64,000 nt of DNA from Cymbomonas tetramitiformis (Eukaryota; Chlorophyta; Pyramimonadophyceae; Pyramimonadales; Pyramimonadaceae): contig LGRX02009880.1 of NCBI GenBank assembly GCA_001247695.2, forward strand, positions 44,068 to 108,067, read 5' to 3'. The notes beneath the pieces were generated by a model. That model made no database searches and was not told the origin of the DNA. It worked only from the letters and a program-made list of their open reading frames with translations. This document shows, one piece after another, positions 1 through 11,460 of this stretch; position 1 is the stretch's first letter; the number at the start of each line of letters is the position of its first letter. A program made the translations under genes and the position numbers.

Positions 1-620
1 ATGTACATCGGAGCATATAAATCCAGTGACGCTCTTGTGCCCTTGTCGAAGCGATGCAGATGTACATCGGAGCATGTAAATCCAGTGATGCTCTTGTGCC
101 CTTGTCGAGGCAATGCAGATGTGCATCACATATAACCAGCGATGCTCTTTGTGCCCTTGTAGCAGACGCATGTACATCGGAGCATATAAATCCAGTGACG
201 CTCTTGTGCCCTTGTTTGAAGCGATGCAGATGTACATCGGAGCATATAACCAGTGATGCTCTTGTGCCCTGTGAAGCAGATGTGCATCGGAGCATAAATC
301 CAGTGTGATGCTCTTGTGCCCTTTGTCGAGGCAATGTAGATGTACATCGGAGCATATAAATCCAGTGATGCTCTTGTGCCCTTGTGAAGCAAATGCAGAT
401 GTGTATCGGAGCATAAATCCAGTGATGCTCTGTGCCCTGTGGAAGCAATGCAGATGTACATCGGAGCACATAAATCCAGTGATGCTCTTTGTGCCCTTGT
501 CGAAGCAATGCAGATGTACATCGGAGCATATAAATCCAGTGATGCCCTTGTGCCCTTGTGAAGCAATGCAGATGTACATCGGAGCATATAAATCCAGTGA
601 TGCTCTTTTGCCCCAGTGAA
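1..620. repeat. Minisatellite, about 58-bp unit, about 11 copies
   Basis: The core ACATCGGAGCATATAAATCC recurs roughly every 52-62 bases from the first base to about 600, each time followed by a TGCTCTTGTGCCC block. Copies differ by small indels, so no reading frame is kept throughout. The array starts at or before the window edge. The open frames across it are a by-product of the repeat and not a gene. Confidence 0.93.
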
Positions 621-805
621 GCAGACGCACTTTGCGTATTCACTGAGGTATTTGTATGCAAATATGGCTGACGCGATCTTCCCTCTCGAGCAGGCGACTG
701 GGATTGCATATCCGATGAAGCCAAGGACCTCGTCGCCGGTCTGCTTGAGAAGGATGTTACAAAACGCCTCACAGGTCGGTTGGGCACATGGGGTTCAATA
801 TCGCC

Positions 806-919
806 TGCATATAGCCATGGCGTGAGCTGTTTCTCCTGCATATAGCCATGGCGTGAGCTGTTTCTCCTGCATATAGCCATGGCGTGAGCTGTTTCTCCTG
901 CATATAGCCATGGCGTGAG
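806..919. repeat. 31-bp tandem repeat, four copies
   Basis: TGCATATAGCCATGGCGTGA followed by GCTGTTTCTCC is repeated at 806, 837 and 868, with a partial fourth copy from 899. The copies are almost identical, which implies a recent expansion. Confidence 0.93.
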
Positions 920-2150
920 TTTTTTTGCATCTCGAATCACTATTATATCGCTGCGCTCTCTGTTTGAAGGCCACCGGACTCACTCACTATTGGTCCCGCA
1001 ATTTCCTGAATTACGCCTAACCGAGCCGCACTTAACTAATGCTGATTAATGGCCACACCTCACTCATTGCATGCCACGCCTTTCTCTCATCAGCTCCTGG
1101 ATTGGACGGATTGATCAAGCACTGTGGGCGGAGTGTTTCCCTTTGCAGCCGCACAAGCTCTAAAACATCCTTGGGTGAGGAAGAAAGGGACGGTTGGGCT
1201 CGGTAAGGTCCCTTCCCCTCTGTAGCAATCGGTGCTGGCTAATTGTCGCGTTTAAGGTGCACCACCGATGTATGTGCAGGGAGTTCCAGCCGGGGTACGT
1301 GGCGGCTGCTGACATATGGCGATGGACTTAAAGTCGTGGCTATATAGATCTGTATACCAAAGACATTCAAATGCTGTTATCCTTATGGGATTCGTCTGCT
1401 TGTGTGCACATTGGGCTGGGTCTATCAGGCCGCTCTGGGCGAACGATTCCTCAAAACACCGTCCAACGACTGCAAAAGTTTGCGATGCGGGACATCTTCA
1501 CCCAGGTATTGGAATGTGCGCCTGCGGACACCATATAAGCGGAATGCGGTCTACAGCAATAGATCGCTGAAATTTTCACCGATGCACAGCGAATGTGCTA
1601 ATGCACGCGGCCTTCTTTCACACTCATGATGCATGCAACTCATCAGTGAGACTTCTTTTTGGCATTGATGCGTCTTTGTAATTGTACTCGTATCATGTTT
1701 AACCCAAATGGTGAGCACTCACTCCAGGAATCTAGGCTGCGATGGCACCGTTGCGCGGCTACCATGTGTTCTGCAGCTTTTGCATTTATGCCTTCGGGTG
1801 ATGCACTTATTCCATATTGTGTAGGTCGGTGCTTGAGGATGGCGCCACGCAGACTCGCTTGGCTGATGCATCTGTACAAATCCGTAGCAGTTGCAGTCAG
1901 ATCAGCTGGCTGCTATTGGCCAGTATATGCAATTCCGCATGTTCTAGAGATTGTTGCTTCGGCAACAGGATATCAAAAGCTCTCGGATGGCGGGCTTTAA
2001 GAAGTGTTTCGAGCCTCGTTTTGCTGGCGATTTGTTTCTACTCCTCTCTGGATTCTTGTGTCCCCCCCCCCACCCCAGAATTTCTTGACTTTCTGGAATC
2101 ATGCATAGTGTGTACACGCTATTTAGCGCGAGTTGCTGATGAGAGCTCCG
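920..2150. other. No recognised gene
   Basis: Only short overlapping open frames on both strands, with no protein motif I recognise. A C-rich homopolymer tract lies near 2062-2072. The right part may hold 5' exons of the EF-hand gene that follows, but I cannot place them. Confidence 0.5.
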
Positions 2151-2156
2151 GGATGA

Positions 2157-3622
2157 GTGAATGGACAGGTTGCATTCGAACATTTTGTCCTCGAGCTCCA
2201 AAATCACTGCGCAGAGACCAACCCATTGAGAGAGAGGCTGGAGGCATTGCGGTCGACTTTCGATGAGCTGTGCCGAGAAGAAAAGGGGCATGCCGATCAA
2301 GACACTGCAAGCTCTATCAGCTACAAAGACTTGCACCGTGAATTGGTGGAGAAGCAGTTCCAGCTCAGCATTAAGGAGACGGAGCGCCTGATCCCTCGCC
2401 GGCACCCAAGTCGAGGAAGGTAAACCTAAATCGCATGCTACACCACATTCTGCACTATTACATCTCCGAGCCGCTTAAGGTTGAGCTTGACCGCTCACAT
2501 TCACTTCATCAGGCAACAGAGGAGGATCATTTCGACAGCTCTTCCTCAAGTTGTATAAGTATGTATGTGATTGTGAAATAGCGGAGATAAAAAACGCTGC
2601 CCTGGGCACTTGAAGCCTATCTTCTTGTGCGTTGATAATTTTCACATTAAGTTGTGATGTTTATACGTTTATGCACGTACATGCATGGGCAGTGGATTGG
2701 TGCATTCTCTTATAGGTGCCAAGTTTCTGAAACACACAATAGCACCTTTCCGAGTGAGTGACACTGCCACATTGTGATGTGCAGGTAGGAGTATGCTATA
2801 CTCTAGGATGTGTGTCAGATCGTGATGCGTGGTGTGTGTGCAGGATTTCTCAACTCCAGTTCCTGTCTGCCTTCTTGGACGTGCACGAGCTTATGCACAG
2901 TGTGCCAGACCAACAAATAGTGGAGCTAACCGAAAAGGTTTTCGCCGTCCTGGACTGTGATGGCGACGGAAAACTCGGGTGGCAGGACATGAATTTGGTT
3001 TTGTCCTCTCGGGTGCACGACTCAGATTTCAAGACGGCTGCCATGGACACTGTTTGCTCTTCTGGCGGTGACTGCAACAACAACCTTTCACATCCTCCCG
3101 GGGCGTAGGTCGGACGGGCTCTGGGCTGTGTACCCACTGCTAGCATAATGCTTCTGCTTCCATAAATCCCAGGAACACACAGGGTGGTATTCAAAGAAGC
3201 AAGTGATGCATGCCCACATTCTCCTTGCGTACTAGCAACAGTCAGTACTATGTTGGAGGCATGCTCATCTATAGGTGAACGAGCGTTCTGTGCATCATGC
3301 AGGTGCAGAAGCTGCGTGCATCGCCATGCACACCGGGGAGTATGACGGGATGGAGCTCGATTTCAATAATTTCATGGATATTCTCTTTGGCCCCCAAACT
3401 GCTGCTTCCATTCGAGACCCTAATTTGTCTTCTGTGAGCACTGAGACTGATGAGTGTACTATCAGCAATATGGCTATTGACTACATGATGTTCGATGATC
3501 GAAACCTCGAAGACCTAGACGGGAGCACTTTTGATAACGAAAATGCCAATATGCTACCGAAATTCGATGTGCTGTCGCTGGAAAAGGGCGTCCAGTCACA
3601 AGGTGCCAAGACACGGTCATAG
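2157..3622 (+). CDS. EF-hand calcium-binding protein, spliced, partial
   Basis: Exons of a gene with at least one calcium-binding EF-hand. An exon ends at 2419 on an AG|GTAAAC donor. The next begins at 2844 after a GTGTGCAG acceptor. The phase matches: two bases of an Arg codon are left before the intron and one is supplied after it. The second exon carries a 12-residue EF loop at 2953-2988, DCDGDGKLGWQD, with acidic residues at loop positions 1, 3, 5 and 12, Gly at 6 and Leu at 8. It has Asp rather than the usual Glu at 12. It is preceded by a helix ending in VFAVL. A third open segment (about 3275-3622, ending in a stop) contains a second helix-like stretch, FNNFMDILFG, and an acidic tail. 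The junction into this third exon could not be phased by eye. 5' exons were not located. The family (calmodulin-like or a larger EF-hand protein) cannot be assigned. Confidence 0.6.
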
Positions 3623-4980
3623 AAACGATTGGCCATCATGCATCCAATTGTAGTGGGCATGCACGGCATGGTGGCATAGTATGGAATCCAAGGTATTGCA
3701 ATACATGGTGAAACTCGCAGCAGGAAAACATGTGTAATCAACCCCCTCTCGGTAATAACGAATGGCATGCATATGCTCAAGACACTATATATAGCTGCAG
3801 GTAGTTGTTTGTTGTAGTCGTAGAACTAAATATATACATAGATATAAGACTGCAGTTCGGCTGTCCATGCATAGCATGAATAACTTAAAGGCGGATAATG
3901 GGACCATGTACTTTCATATTTGTATACGAGTCCCTTGGGTTAAATGTCATACGACTTTCAAATTTCTCGGGTGTCTTGGTGGCTAAACCCTATAAACTTC
4001 ATAAGCATTGTATAGCAATATTTGGTATAGACCGTTAGCCGTTGCGAACATGTGGTATTTATTCATGATGTTTATCGGTATGCATGCATGCAAATAGATA
4101 CGAAAATGGAAAGACATATTTAATCTTCAGCCATATGCTATATCGTTGTTTCATGACATTCACCCACATTTAGATGCAGATGAAATTTGTGCAGAGCGTC
4201 GTGGAAAACTTGTGATATCGATTTCAACACCGGTCGGAGTCGATACGTGAGCCGAATGTGATTTAGAAATCTATAAATAGAATCTGTGTATTAGATTTGC
4301 TGAATCCAAAGTCAGGCGAACTGGAGCCACAACTCAAGATTAACAGACTCGTGGAACGTTATGATTGGATGATCATTGCTGACGGCCGTGCGGCCCATGA
4401 CGGATGCCATGCCAGGTTATTCGTTGGCGGTGCAGCTGCAGCAGGAGCCTGAGCAGATGGTAACGATGCCTTTACGGCAGGCGATATGAGGCTGAATGCA
4501 GCCATGTCAGGCCAGCTTCTGTCTGAGTGGTCCTCACAGTCGCAGCCTACATGAGATCAGATTTTTGGACCTGTCATGCGCCGCCCTCGCTAAATATGCA
4601 TATAACCTGAAACCGCGCTTGTTTGGAGGTCATCAACATATCACATTGTATTCGTACGTTGTATGTTGATAAGAATAAGCCTGTGGTCCTCGTGATGGCA
4701 CCTCGTATGCAATTACCCATTTTCAACTGAAACATGCCTCAAGGCCACGGATATACACACTTCGCACGCATGAATATATAATACCACACGTACATGGTAT
4801 TGTCCGAGTGTTACAAAATACTTAATAACTAACGTTATACCATGTTGAAGCGCACTATAAAATCTGTACAATAAGAGGTGTAATGCTGGAAATATGAATC
4901 TCCTCCTGTCATTCGTGATGGCGCCTCGTATGCAATTATCCAATTTTTACCGAAACATGCCTTAAGACCAGCACAGCAAA
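3623..4980. other. Gene-free AT-richer spacer
   Basis: No open frame with recognisable protein character on either strand. GATGGCRCCTCGTATGCAAT occurs twice (about 4694 and 4917), each time with Y-ACTGAAACATGCCT-like sequence after it, so part of this stretch is a diverged local duplication that leads into the satellite at 4985. Confidence 0.55.
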
Positions 4981-4984
4981 CATT

Positions 4985-5590
4985 TTCACGCAACGCGCGA
5001 GCGATGTGGCGCGATAACGCCCGCGCGTTAGAGACCCGAACAAGCCAAAAAATGTGATTTCGGTCGATTTTGACACACACAAATATATTTCCCCAAATTT
5101 TCAAATTGCGATGACCATCAGGAGTGCTTAGCAGGTGATATGTGAAAATCCTCAATCCCACGAACATATACACTCCACACGCACGGAGTGGCGTCACGGA
5201 ACGCCCAAACAGGCCCGCGACAGCAGGCCTAAACAGGCAAAAAAATCGATTTTCGGTTGATTTTGACAAAACATGTATATTTTCCGAATTTACAAATTGC
5301 GGTGACCATCAAGAGTGCGTAGGTGATAGGTGAAACCCCTCAATTCCACGAATATGTACACTCCACACGCGCGGAATGGCGTAGAACGTGCCCGTGACAG
5401 GCCGAAACATGCCACAAACAACGATTTTCGGTCGATTTTGACCCAAAAAATATTCTTTTCCGAAATTTCAAATTGCGATGACCATCAAGATTATTTAGGT
5501 GATGTGTGAAAACCCTCAATACCGCGAATATGTGCACTCCACACGTGCGGAGCGGTGTGCGAACGCCAAAACATGCAAAAAACAACGGGT
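4985..5590. repeat. Diverged satellite, about 180-bp unit, locus A
   Basis: Three to four diverged copies. The landmark CACTCCACACGCGCGGARTGG recurs at 5171, 5359 and 5535 (spacing 188 and 176). Between landmarks each unit has a CAGGCCGAAACAGGCAAAAA segment, a TTTTCGGTYGATTTTGAC segment and CAAATTGCGATGACCATCA. The same unit occurs at 40.6-40.97 kb. Arrays like this in several places suggest a dispersed satellite or a tandem-repeat-bearing mobile element. Confidence 0.88.
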
Positions 5591-5609
5591 TTCCCTACAG
5601 TCCGACACA

Positions 5610-6075
5610 CTTCGCGTTGTGTGTACGTGACGTGCACGCGACGCGTCACGCGAATCACGTAGTCTGTGGGTGACGCGTCAAGCAAATTCCAGGGGGTTAA
5701 GAGGTGGTTTCTCGACGTTCCAAATTGTCATTTTCTTTCGATTACACGTACATATCGAAGTATCCATGGGCACACCTATGTAGTAGCATGCTGGAATATT
5801 AATTGATGCGACCTCTGGAGCACCTTGAAAATCTGCCCTTGTGTGCGTGACGCGTCACGTGGAATTACGTGACGCGTCACCTGCAGTAATGCATGATTTT
5901 GTGCACGTGATAAACACATTTATTTCATGTGTGCGTGATGTGTACGTGACGCGCGTGACGCGTCACGCACGGAGCACGCACACACATGGCTGCGTGTGTG
6001 CTAGCCACTCGCGCCACTCATACGTCACGCACGCGTGTCGGATGTATGTGTGCGGGACGCGTCACGCACACAGAA
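5610..6075. repeat. Cluster of GTGACGCGTCAC palindromes
   Basis: The 12-bp palindrome GTGACGCGTCAC or close variants (TGACGCGTCA, GACGCGTCAC) appears at least six times between about 5638 and 6065, interspersed with ACGTGACG and TGCGTGTG. Spacing is irregular, so this is a motif cluster and not a simple tandem array. Confidence 0.8.
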
Positions 6076-6185
6076 CTCTGATATTGTGCCCGGAGGCATA
6101 GCGTAAGCCGGTATACCTGCGCCGATGCGTGTCACCAAGGGTAATCAGGGATTGACAGGGTGACAGTGAAGTCGGGCTTAAGATT

Positions 6186-7230
6186 ATGGTGAGAATGAGT
6201 ATCAGATGTCCGGGGGATGACACCATGCAGCCATTAGCCATGCAGCTGGGAGGCACCTCGCCGGGCTGTGGGGGCTGCGCCTCGGCCATGCCGCTATCAG
6301 CCATGCCGCAGCCATGGGGCGCCTCCCTGGGCTGCGGGGGCTGCGCCTCGGCCGTGCAGCCATGCCGCCATGCAGCTATGAGGCACCTCGCCGGGCTGCG
6401 GAGGCTGCGCTTCGACCGTGTAGCCGTAGGGCATTGCGCCAGGCTGCAGAAGCAGCGCCATGGCCGTGTAGCCGCAGGGCATTGCGCCAGGCTGCAGAGG
6501 CAGCGCCTCGGCTGTGCACCCGCATCAGGGTGTCGTGCCAGGCTGCGGAGGCTGAGCCCCGGTCGTGCAGCCAATGGACATCGCGCCAGGCTGCAGAGGC
6601 TGCGCCTCGGCCGTGCAGCCATCAGCCATGCAGCTATGAGGCACCTCGCTAAGCTGCGGGGGCTGCGCCTCGGCCGTGCAGCCATTAGCCATGCAGCTAT
6701 GAGGCATCTCACTGAGCTGTGGGGAGTGCGCCTTGGCCATGCAGCCATTAGCCATGCAGCTATGAGGCACCTCGCCGGGCTGCGGGGGCTGCGCCTCCGC
6801 CATGCTGCCATCAGCCATGGAGCTAAGTATGAGGCACCTCGCTGGGCTGCGGAGGCTGCGCCTCGGCCATGCAGTCATCAGCCATGCAGCCATGGGGCGC
6901 CTCGCTGGGCTGCGGGGGCTGCGCCTCGGCCATGCCGCCAGAGTGGAGACTTACGGCGTAAATACGACGTAAATACGCCGTAGTTCACTGTCGAGGAACT
7001 CGTATTTTTTGCCGTATATACGCATGCGTTACGCCGTATACCATATTTTACGCCGTATATACGCCGTATATACGCGATACGGTGATTTCTCGACACCGTA
7101 ACCGTATTCACCGTAAGCCGTAAGTCTCCACTCTGCATGCCGCCATCAGCCATGCAGCCATGGGGCGCCTTGCCGGGCTGCGGGGGCTGCGCCTCCGCCA
7201 TGCTGCCATCAGCCATGCAGCTACGGAACC
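6186..7230. repeat. GC-rich 63-bp minisatellite, split by a MITE
   Basis: Units of about 63 bp (21 codons, so long frames stay open on both strands) built from CATGCAGCTATGAGGCACCT, GGGCTGCGGGGGCTGCGCCT and CGGCCGTGCAGCCAT. About 11-12 copies run from 6230 to 6938. The array is interrupted by the inserted element at 6939-7135 and resumes at 7136-7225. Unit length drifts by a few bases. Confidence 0.92.
6939..7135. mobile_element. hAT-like MITE (197 bp) with 8-bp target duplication
   Basis: The element begins with CAGAGTGGAGACTTACGGC and ends with its exact reverse complement, giving a 19-bp perfect terminal inverted repeat. It is flanked by the perfect 8-bp direct repeat CATGCCGC (6931-6938 and 7136-7143). 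Removing the element plus one copy of that repeat restores an uninterrupted minisatellite unit. An 8-bp target duplication with termini starting CAGAG fits the hAT superfamily, whose ends commonly read CAGNG. The interior is AT-rich with several ACGCCGTATATACG-like motifs and has no coding capacity, so it would be a non-autonomous element moved in trans. No hAT transposase is seen in the window. Confidence 0.9.
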
Positions 7231-7239
7231 GGCGCCCGC

Positions 7240-7600
7240 TGTTGCCATGGTGACCCGATCCCCCATCTTCGGGCAAGATACCGCTACGCTGGCCCCTGCT
7301 GCTGACGTCGCAGAAAATTGGCCAGGGCCTCCGGCGGCCCCTGTTGCCATGGGGACCCAATCTCCCATCTTTGGGCAAGATGTCGCTACGCTGCCCCTGC
7401 TGCTGACGTGGCAGAAAATTGGCCAGGGCCTCCGGCGGCCCCTGTTGCCATGGGGACCCAATCCCCCATCTTTGGGCAAGATGTCGCTACTCTGGCCTCT
7501 ACTGCTGATGTCGCATAAAATTGGCCAGGGCCTCCGGCCGGCGGCCCCTGTTGCCATGGGGACCCTATCCCCACATCTTCGGGCAAGTAGTGACAGGTGC
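7240..7600. repeat. About 102-bp tandem repeat, 3.4 copies
   Basis: CCCATCTTTGGGCAAGATG recurs at about 7262, 7364, 7465 and 7572 (spacing 102, 101, 107), followed by CGCAGAAAATTGGCCAGGGC and GCGGCCCCTGTTGCCATGGG. Copies are very similar. On the minus strand the array continues the reading direction of the Gln/Pro-rich frame at 7565-8329. Confidence 0.9.
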
Positions 7601-8329
7601 AGGTTCCGAGGCCAATAACGCTGACAAAATCGCCGGGTCAGGAGCACCGCTCTGCATGGCGTTAGCAAAGGACACTGCAAGAGACACCGCGCAGGAGCCA
7701 GCGCTGAGCTGTGAAACTGGCAACAGGGGTCCTACTGGTGTCGGTTCTCCTCCCCCCTCCTCAGGGCTGGTAGATCCTGCAGGGTTGACAAGGGCCGGGT
7801 GCAAGGGAGCATGTCCAGGTACAGCAAGGAAGGCAGGTGCAGAGGAAGGCTGCATCGGTCCAGGCGTGAGGGCACCGAAGGGAACCGGCGATACGGGTCC
7901 AATTGCAGACGGGGCAGCTGGCACCTGCGTTTGCCACAGCGATCTCGGCTGCAGCTGGTGCTGGTGCGGTTGCTGCTGCCGCCAAAGCCATTGTCGTTGC
8001 AATTCCAGTTGCTGCGCCAGCTGCTGTTGCTAATGGTGTCGTACGAATTGCTGCTGCAACTGCTGCTGGTGAAGAATCTGCTGCCGCGGCGTCAACATGA
8101 TTCCCGCGTCAAAAACAGCTCCTGGGGGCTGTGTAGCAAATTGCCCAGTGTAGTCGTACGGGAACAGCGGAAAGCCAGCTGTTTGCGGTACTAAGGGCGG
8201 CGGGACCCCGAATTGGGCGCCCAAATCCAACACCGCCGGCCCAAAAGACGTCACTGGCTGCGGAGAAGCGCTCGCACCAGTGACAGGCTGATATGTCCCA
8301 GAGTCATTTAAATTGTCGCCCATCGTCAT
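7565..8329 (-). pseudogene. Gln/Pro-rich protein, gag-like, interrupted by a nonsense codon
   Basis: On the minus strand a frame opens at 8329 with MTMGDNLNDSGTYQPV and runs in one phase to 7565. It is broken once by a TAG at 8030-8032. The residues on either side are Gln-rich (ILHQQQLQQQ before, QQQLAQQLELQRQ after), so the simplest explanation is a CAG to TAG change in a glutamine tract. The rest is Pro/Ala/Ser-rich with no zinc knuckle or protease motif. Composition and position next to a tandem repeat resemble the N-terminal part of retrotransposon gag proteins, but I cannot show homology. A frame in a low-complexity host protein is equally possible. Confidence 0.4.
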
Positions 8330-9690
8330 TTCAGTACTGTCGCAGCAGACGCGTTTCGGCGATAAATTCGGCTAAAATACGATTAATCACCGGTAAAAAG
8401 AGCCGGTAAAAATAATTCGCGCGGAAAGGTTGCTTGGAAAAGAAGATTTTCTCCGAAACAACACGCTGCTGCTGTCGATCACGTCTCTAGCCTTGCGCAC
8501 GGAAAACGGCAGCAAGCTAGAGGTATCAGTAGTCGTTAAATTTCGCACGAATTCGCCACCGAATCGAAGGACAATTTGCGCGGAAAGATCACCGTACGAG
8601 AAAGAAAGGCACCAAAATACGGTGCTGATCTTGTCGTCCAGTTACTGTCGTACGATTGCTGCCGGCACAGAAGCTGCCAAAACTTGTCCGGCGAAAATTT
8701 GTCAATTCAAACTAAAATTCCACCGTTACGCGAAGATTTCTGCGGAAAGGTCGCCGGAGAAAAAAAGGTCGCTGGTTTGAGGCAAGTTTTGAAGTCGTGA
8801 AGTCGTCATTATACGGATACAGAGTCGATATAATTATGCGGATTCGTGGTGTTCTCAAGAGAACAAGTCGTGCTGTTGATCAGGGCACGATTCTGTCGCC
8901 CAAAGGCGGAAATTGCTAGCTAAAATTGTGTTGTTACAGTGGGACGCAAGTACCAACGACAGTCGTGAACTACGACCACGCTGATACTGTACCAGTTGTT
9001 CGGTTTATGAGACTGAACCAGTCTCACAAGTATGTAAGTTAACACTCACCGGTATTATGATGCAGTAGAGATCGTAGGGTAATGTCGGATATTTCGGATT
9101 TCGGTTAAAACTTTTACTGTTTGAAGTTACAAGACACCAGAGGGTGGTGCCAATGTGTAACTAATTCAAAAACTGACATGAGAGCTTGCTCAGCTCTTTA
9201 AGTAGTAACATGTCGACTCGAATTCCCTCAGCTCACTTCGGATTCGACAGTCACATTGCTCAGTCACTTCATGTTCAGCAGTCCGATCTCCTGTCTTGTC
9301 ATACAGCCCTTGGACTGCCGCTACCAATCATACAATAATCTCTGCTCTGATTCCTGAATAATCATAGATCTGATGATGTGGCAAGAACTGAGGCTCTCCC
9401 GGTTTCCCTCCAGTTCTGTTCGGCTGTTTGAATATTAAATGTGTTCCCACCATTTCTGGATTGGTTTCCCACCAATTCTCTCAACCTGATCTGCTGTGGG
9501 TGCAGATGTCAAAAAGTCACATTCTGTCAGTCATTCTCGTCATACCTCTCGGTCATACTGGTGACTGTCATCGGTGCTGTCACTCGTCATTCTGACACGT
9601 CTGTCACTCGTCTGACTCGCGATACGCCCTAGTACAAACTGATGCACGTCCGGGACATGTTGATACATGTCAACAACCTGCCCAGCACGG
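8330..9690. other. No recognised gene; possible LTR-type leader
   Basis: Stop-rich on both strands apart from short chance frames. Phrases such as CGGAAAGRTCRCCG recur several times between 8420 and 8760. If the minus-strand frame at 7565-8329 is gag, this would be its leader/LTR, but no paired LTR was found. Confidence 0.4.
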
Positions 9691-9699
9691 ACCCCTGCG

Positions 9700-9870
9700 A
9701 TGGAAGCGGTTGGTGGAGAGGGGTCTGAGGGGGTCAGTGGCACCGTGGTGGAAGGGCCCGAAGGTCCAGGCGCGGTGGAAGCGGTTGGTGTAAGGTCTGA
9801 GGGGGTCAAAGGGAAGGTGGTGGTGGAAGGATCCATAGCGGTGGTGGAAGGGGGCGAAGGTCCAGACGAA
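9700..9870. repeat. About 77-bp imperfect tandem repeat, 2.3 copies
   Basis: GGAAGCGGTTGGTG at 9700 recurs at 9777. Both are followed by GGTCTGAGGGGGTCA and by GTGGTGGAAGG blocks. G-rich on the plus strand, with no convincing coding content. Confidence 0.75.
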
Positions 9871-10429
9871 AGCATCAAAAGTCAACTGTCGGTCAACCGT
9901 ATGACAGTTATGACAATATGACGACTATGACAGTGTCAAATATGGCCGTATGGCGTTTCCAGAAATTAATTCCAAGAATACCAGTCCAGTAGAGCCAAAA
10001 TACTGTCAAAAGCTGTAGAGAACTTAGCCCGAAGGTATGAGGAACTTCCCTCCAGAAGGTAGAAGGTACCGGCTGCCAAAAATAGCCTTAAGTATGGTGA
10101 GGATACAAGATCTGGCTCATCTGACTCTAATTTCTTCTAGGATGCTTAAAAACTGAAAGTTTTTTGCTATTTGTGCTATCCCGCAAAGTTTTATCATAGT
10201 CCCCAGCGGTCTTGCTTATTTATGTCTCAGAAGGAAGCTTGTACTTCCCCCCCCCATACTTAAGCTCACACTTAAGGAATCAGCAACAAATCTTAGCATC
10301 CGCAACATTCGGCAAACACCCAGCAAAAAGTGGCCATACGGGTCCACCAAAGACGTCCACGCGCATAATATGCCAGCTCTATAGCCGTCGGAGTGGACCA
10401 GAACCGAACATTCTTAAGATCAAGTGTCA

Positions 10430-10800
10430 AATCTCGCCCAGAGCCTTAAGAAAAAGCAAGATCACGCAGATCTCAACTAAATCCTCCACAAAGAAGATCC
10501 CGTAGCGAAACTTTTCCGTGTTTTTAGTGCACGTAACGCGCGCAATTTGAGCCGTCGAACGCAAGCAGAGCCAGCTCAAAACGCAAAAACGAAAAGTCGC
10601 CCAAGTCATCTCGAAGCTGCATCTTAAGACTCCACAGAACATCCCCAACCAAATCTTCCATAATAAAGAAGGCCATATAGCGAAACTTTTCCGTGTTCAA
10701 ACCGCACGTACTGCGCGCAACCTGAGCCGTCGAACGCAAGGCGAAGCAGCTCAAAACGCAGACACAAAAGTCGCCATCTGCAAAATCTCATCCGTCGCAG
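10430..10800. repeat. About 175-bp duplication (two diverged copies)
   Basis: TAGCGAAACTTTTCCGTGTT at 10503 and 10678. The following 90 bases are alignable in both copies (CGCGCAAYYTGAGCCGTCGA, CAGCTCAAAACGCA, AAAAGTCGCC). Divergence is moderate. No protein is recognised. Confidence 0.8.
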
Positions 10801-10966
10801 ATCCCAAAGGTACGTAGAACGTATTCAACATCTGAACACCAATTCGTACCAGGCACACTCCTGATAACTTATACATATTTCTTTCTTTTATCTTATCTCT
10901 TTTCTTTTGTCTTCTTTATTTTCGTTTTATGTTTTCTATTGTTTTTTGGTGTGTCATATAGGCATC

Positions 10967-11460
10967 TACGACGAAGTTCCCCGTGAAACATTAGGACATG
11001 TGGTACGTTTTACATTTGCGTTTGAGTTTTTCTTTGAAAAAGATGTGTGGAGATCTCGGTGCAAGTCCGAGGTGCCACACATTAAAAGTGCGCTATCTTT
11101 CTCGTACGTACCCCTTTTGTTTGGAGGCGAACGCCTTCTTTTATTTTCTGCCAAGATTTGCAGACCTTTTGCTGGCGGGAAAACGAGAAACCCGCCGGCA
11201 TTTGTGACCCAACAGGCGCTTTCCTTGCGAAAAACCACCCCGAATTGAGTCTTCATTTGCGTTCATCGGACATTTTCCCGAAAGTTGCATATATCCTTGG
11301 GTAGGCCATGCCTTTGGTCACGGTTTTTGCAGAGGTGCATTTTCCGGAACGACGGTTGACCGGACGTGAATTCTAACTTCACGACGAAGTTCCCCGTGAA
11401 ACATTAGGACATGTGGTACGTTTTGCATTTGCGTATGAGTTTTTCTTTGAAAAGATGTGT
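10967..11460. repeat. 80-bp direct repeats around a 334-bp spacer
   Basis: ACGACGAAGTTCCCCGTGAA begins at 10967 and again at 11381, and about 80 bases after each start are nearly identical (differing for instance at ACATTTGCGTTTG versus GCATTTGCGTATG). The spacer carries an open frame ending at 11248 with no recognised domain. The arrangement could be a partial duplication or two short direct terminal repeats. Confidence 0.75.

Noticed and set aside
1..620. CRISPR-like array of repeats and spacers
   Set aside because: The intervals between conserved words are themselves conserved and of the same family. This is a eukaryotic minisatellite without unique spacers.
6062..6983. Long open frames of 120-265 codons on both strands
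   Set aside because: They are translations of the 63-bp minisatellite, whose unit is a multiple of three. No non-repeat protein is attached.
10907..11248. Gene in the spacer between the 80-bp direct repeats
   Set aside because: Short, no recognised domain, no phase-consistent partner exon. Kept only as part of the repeat description.
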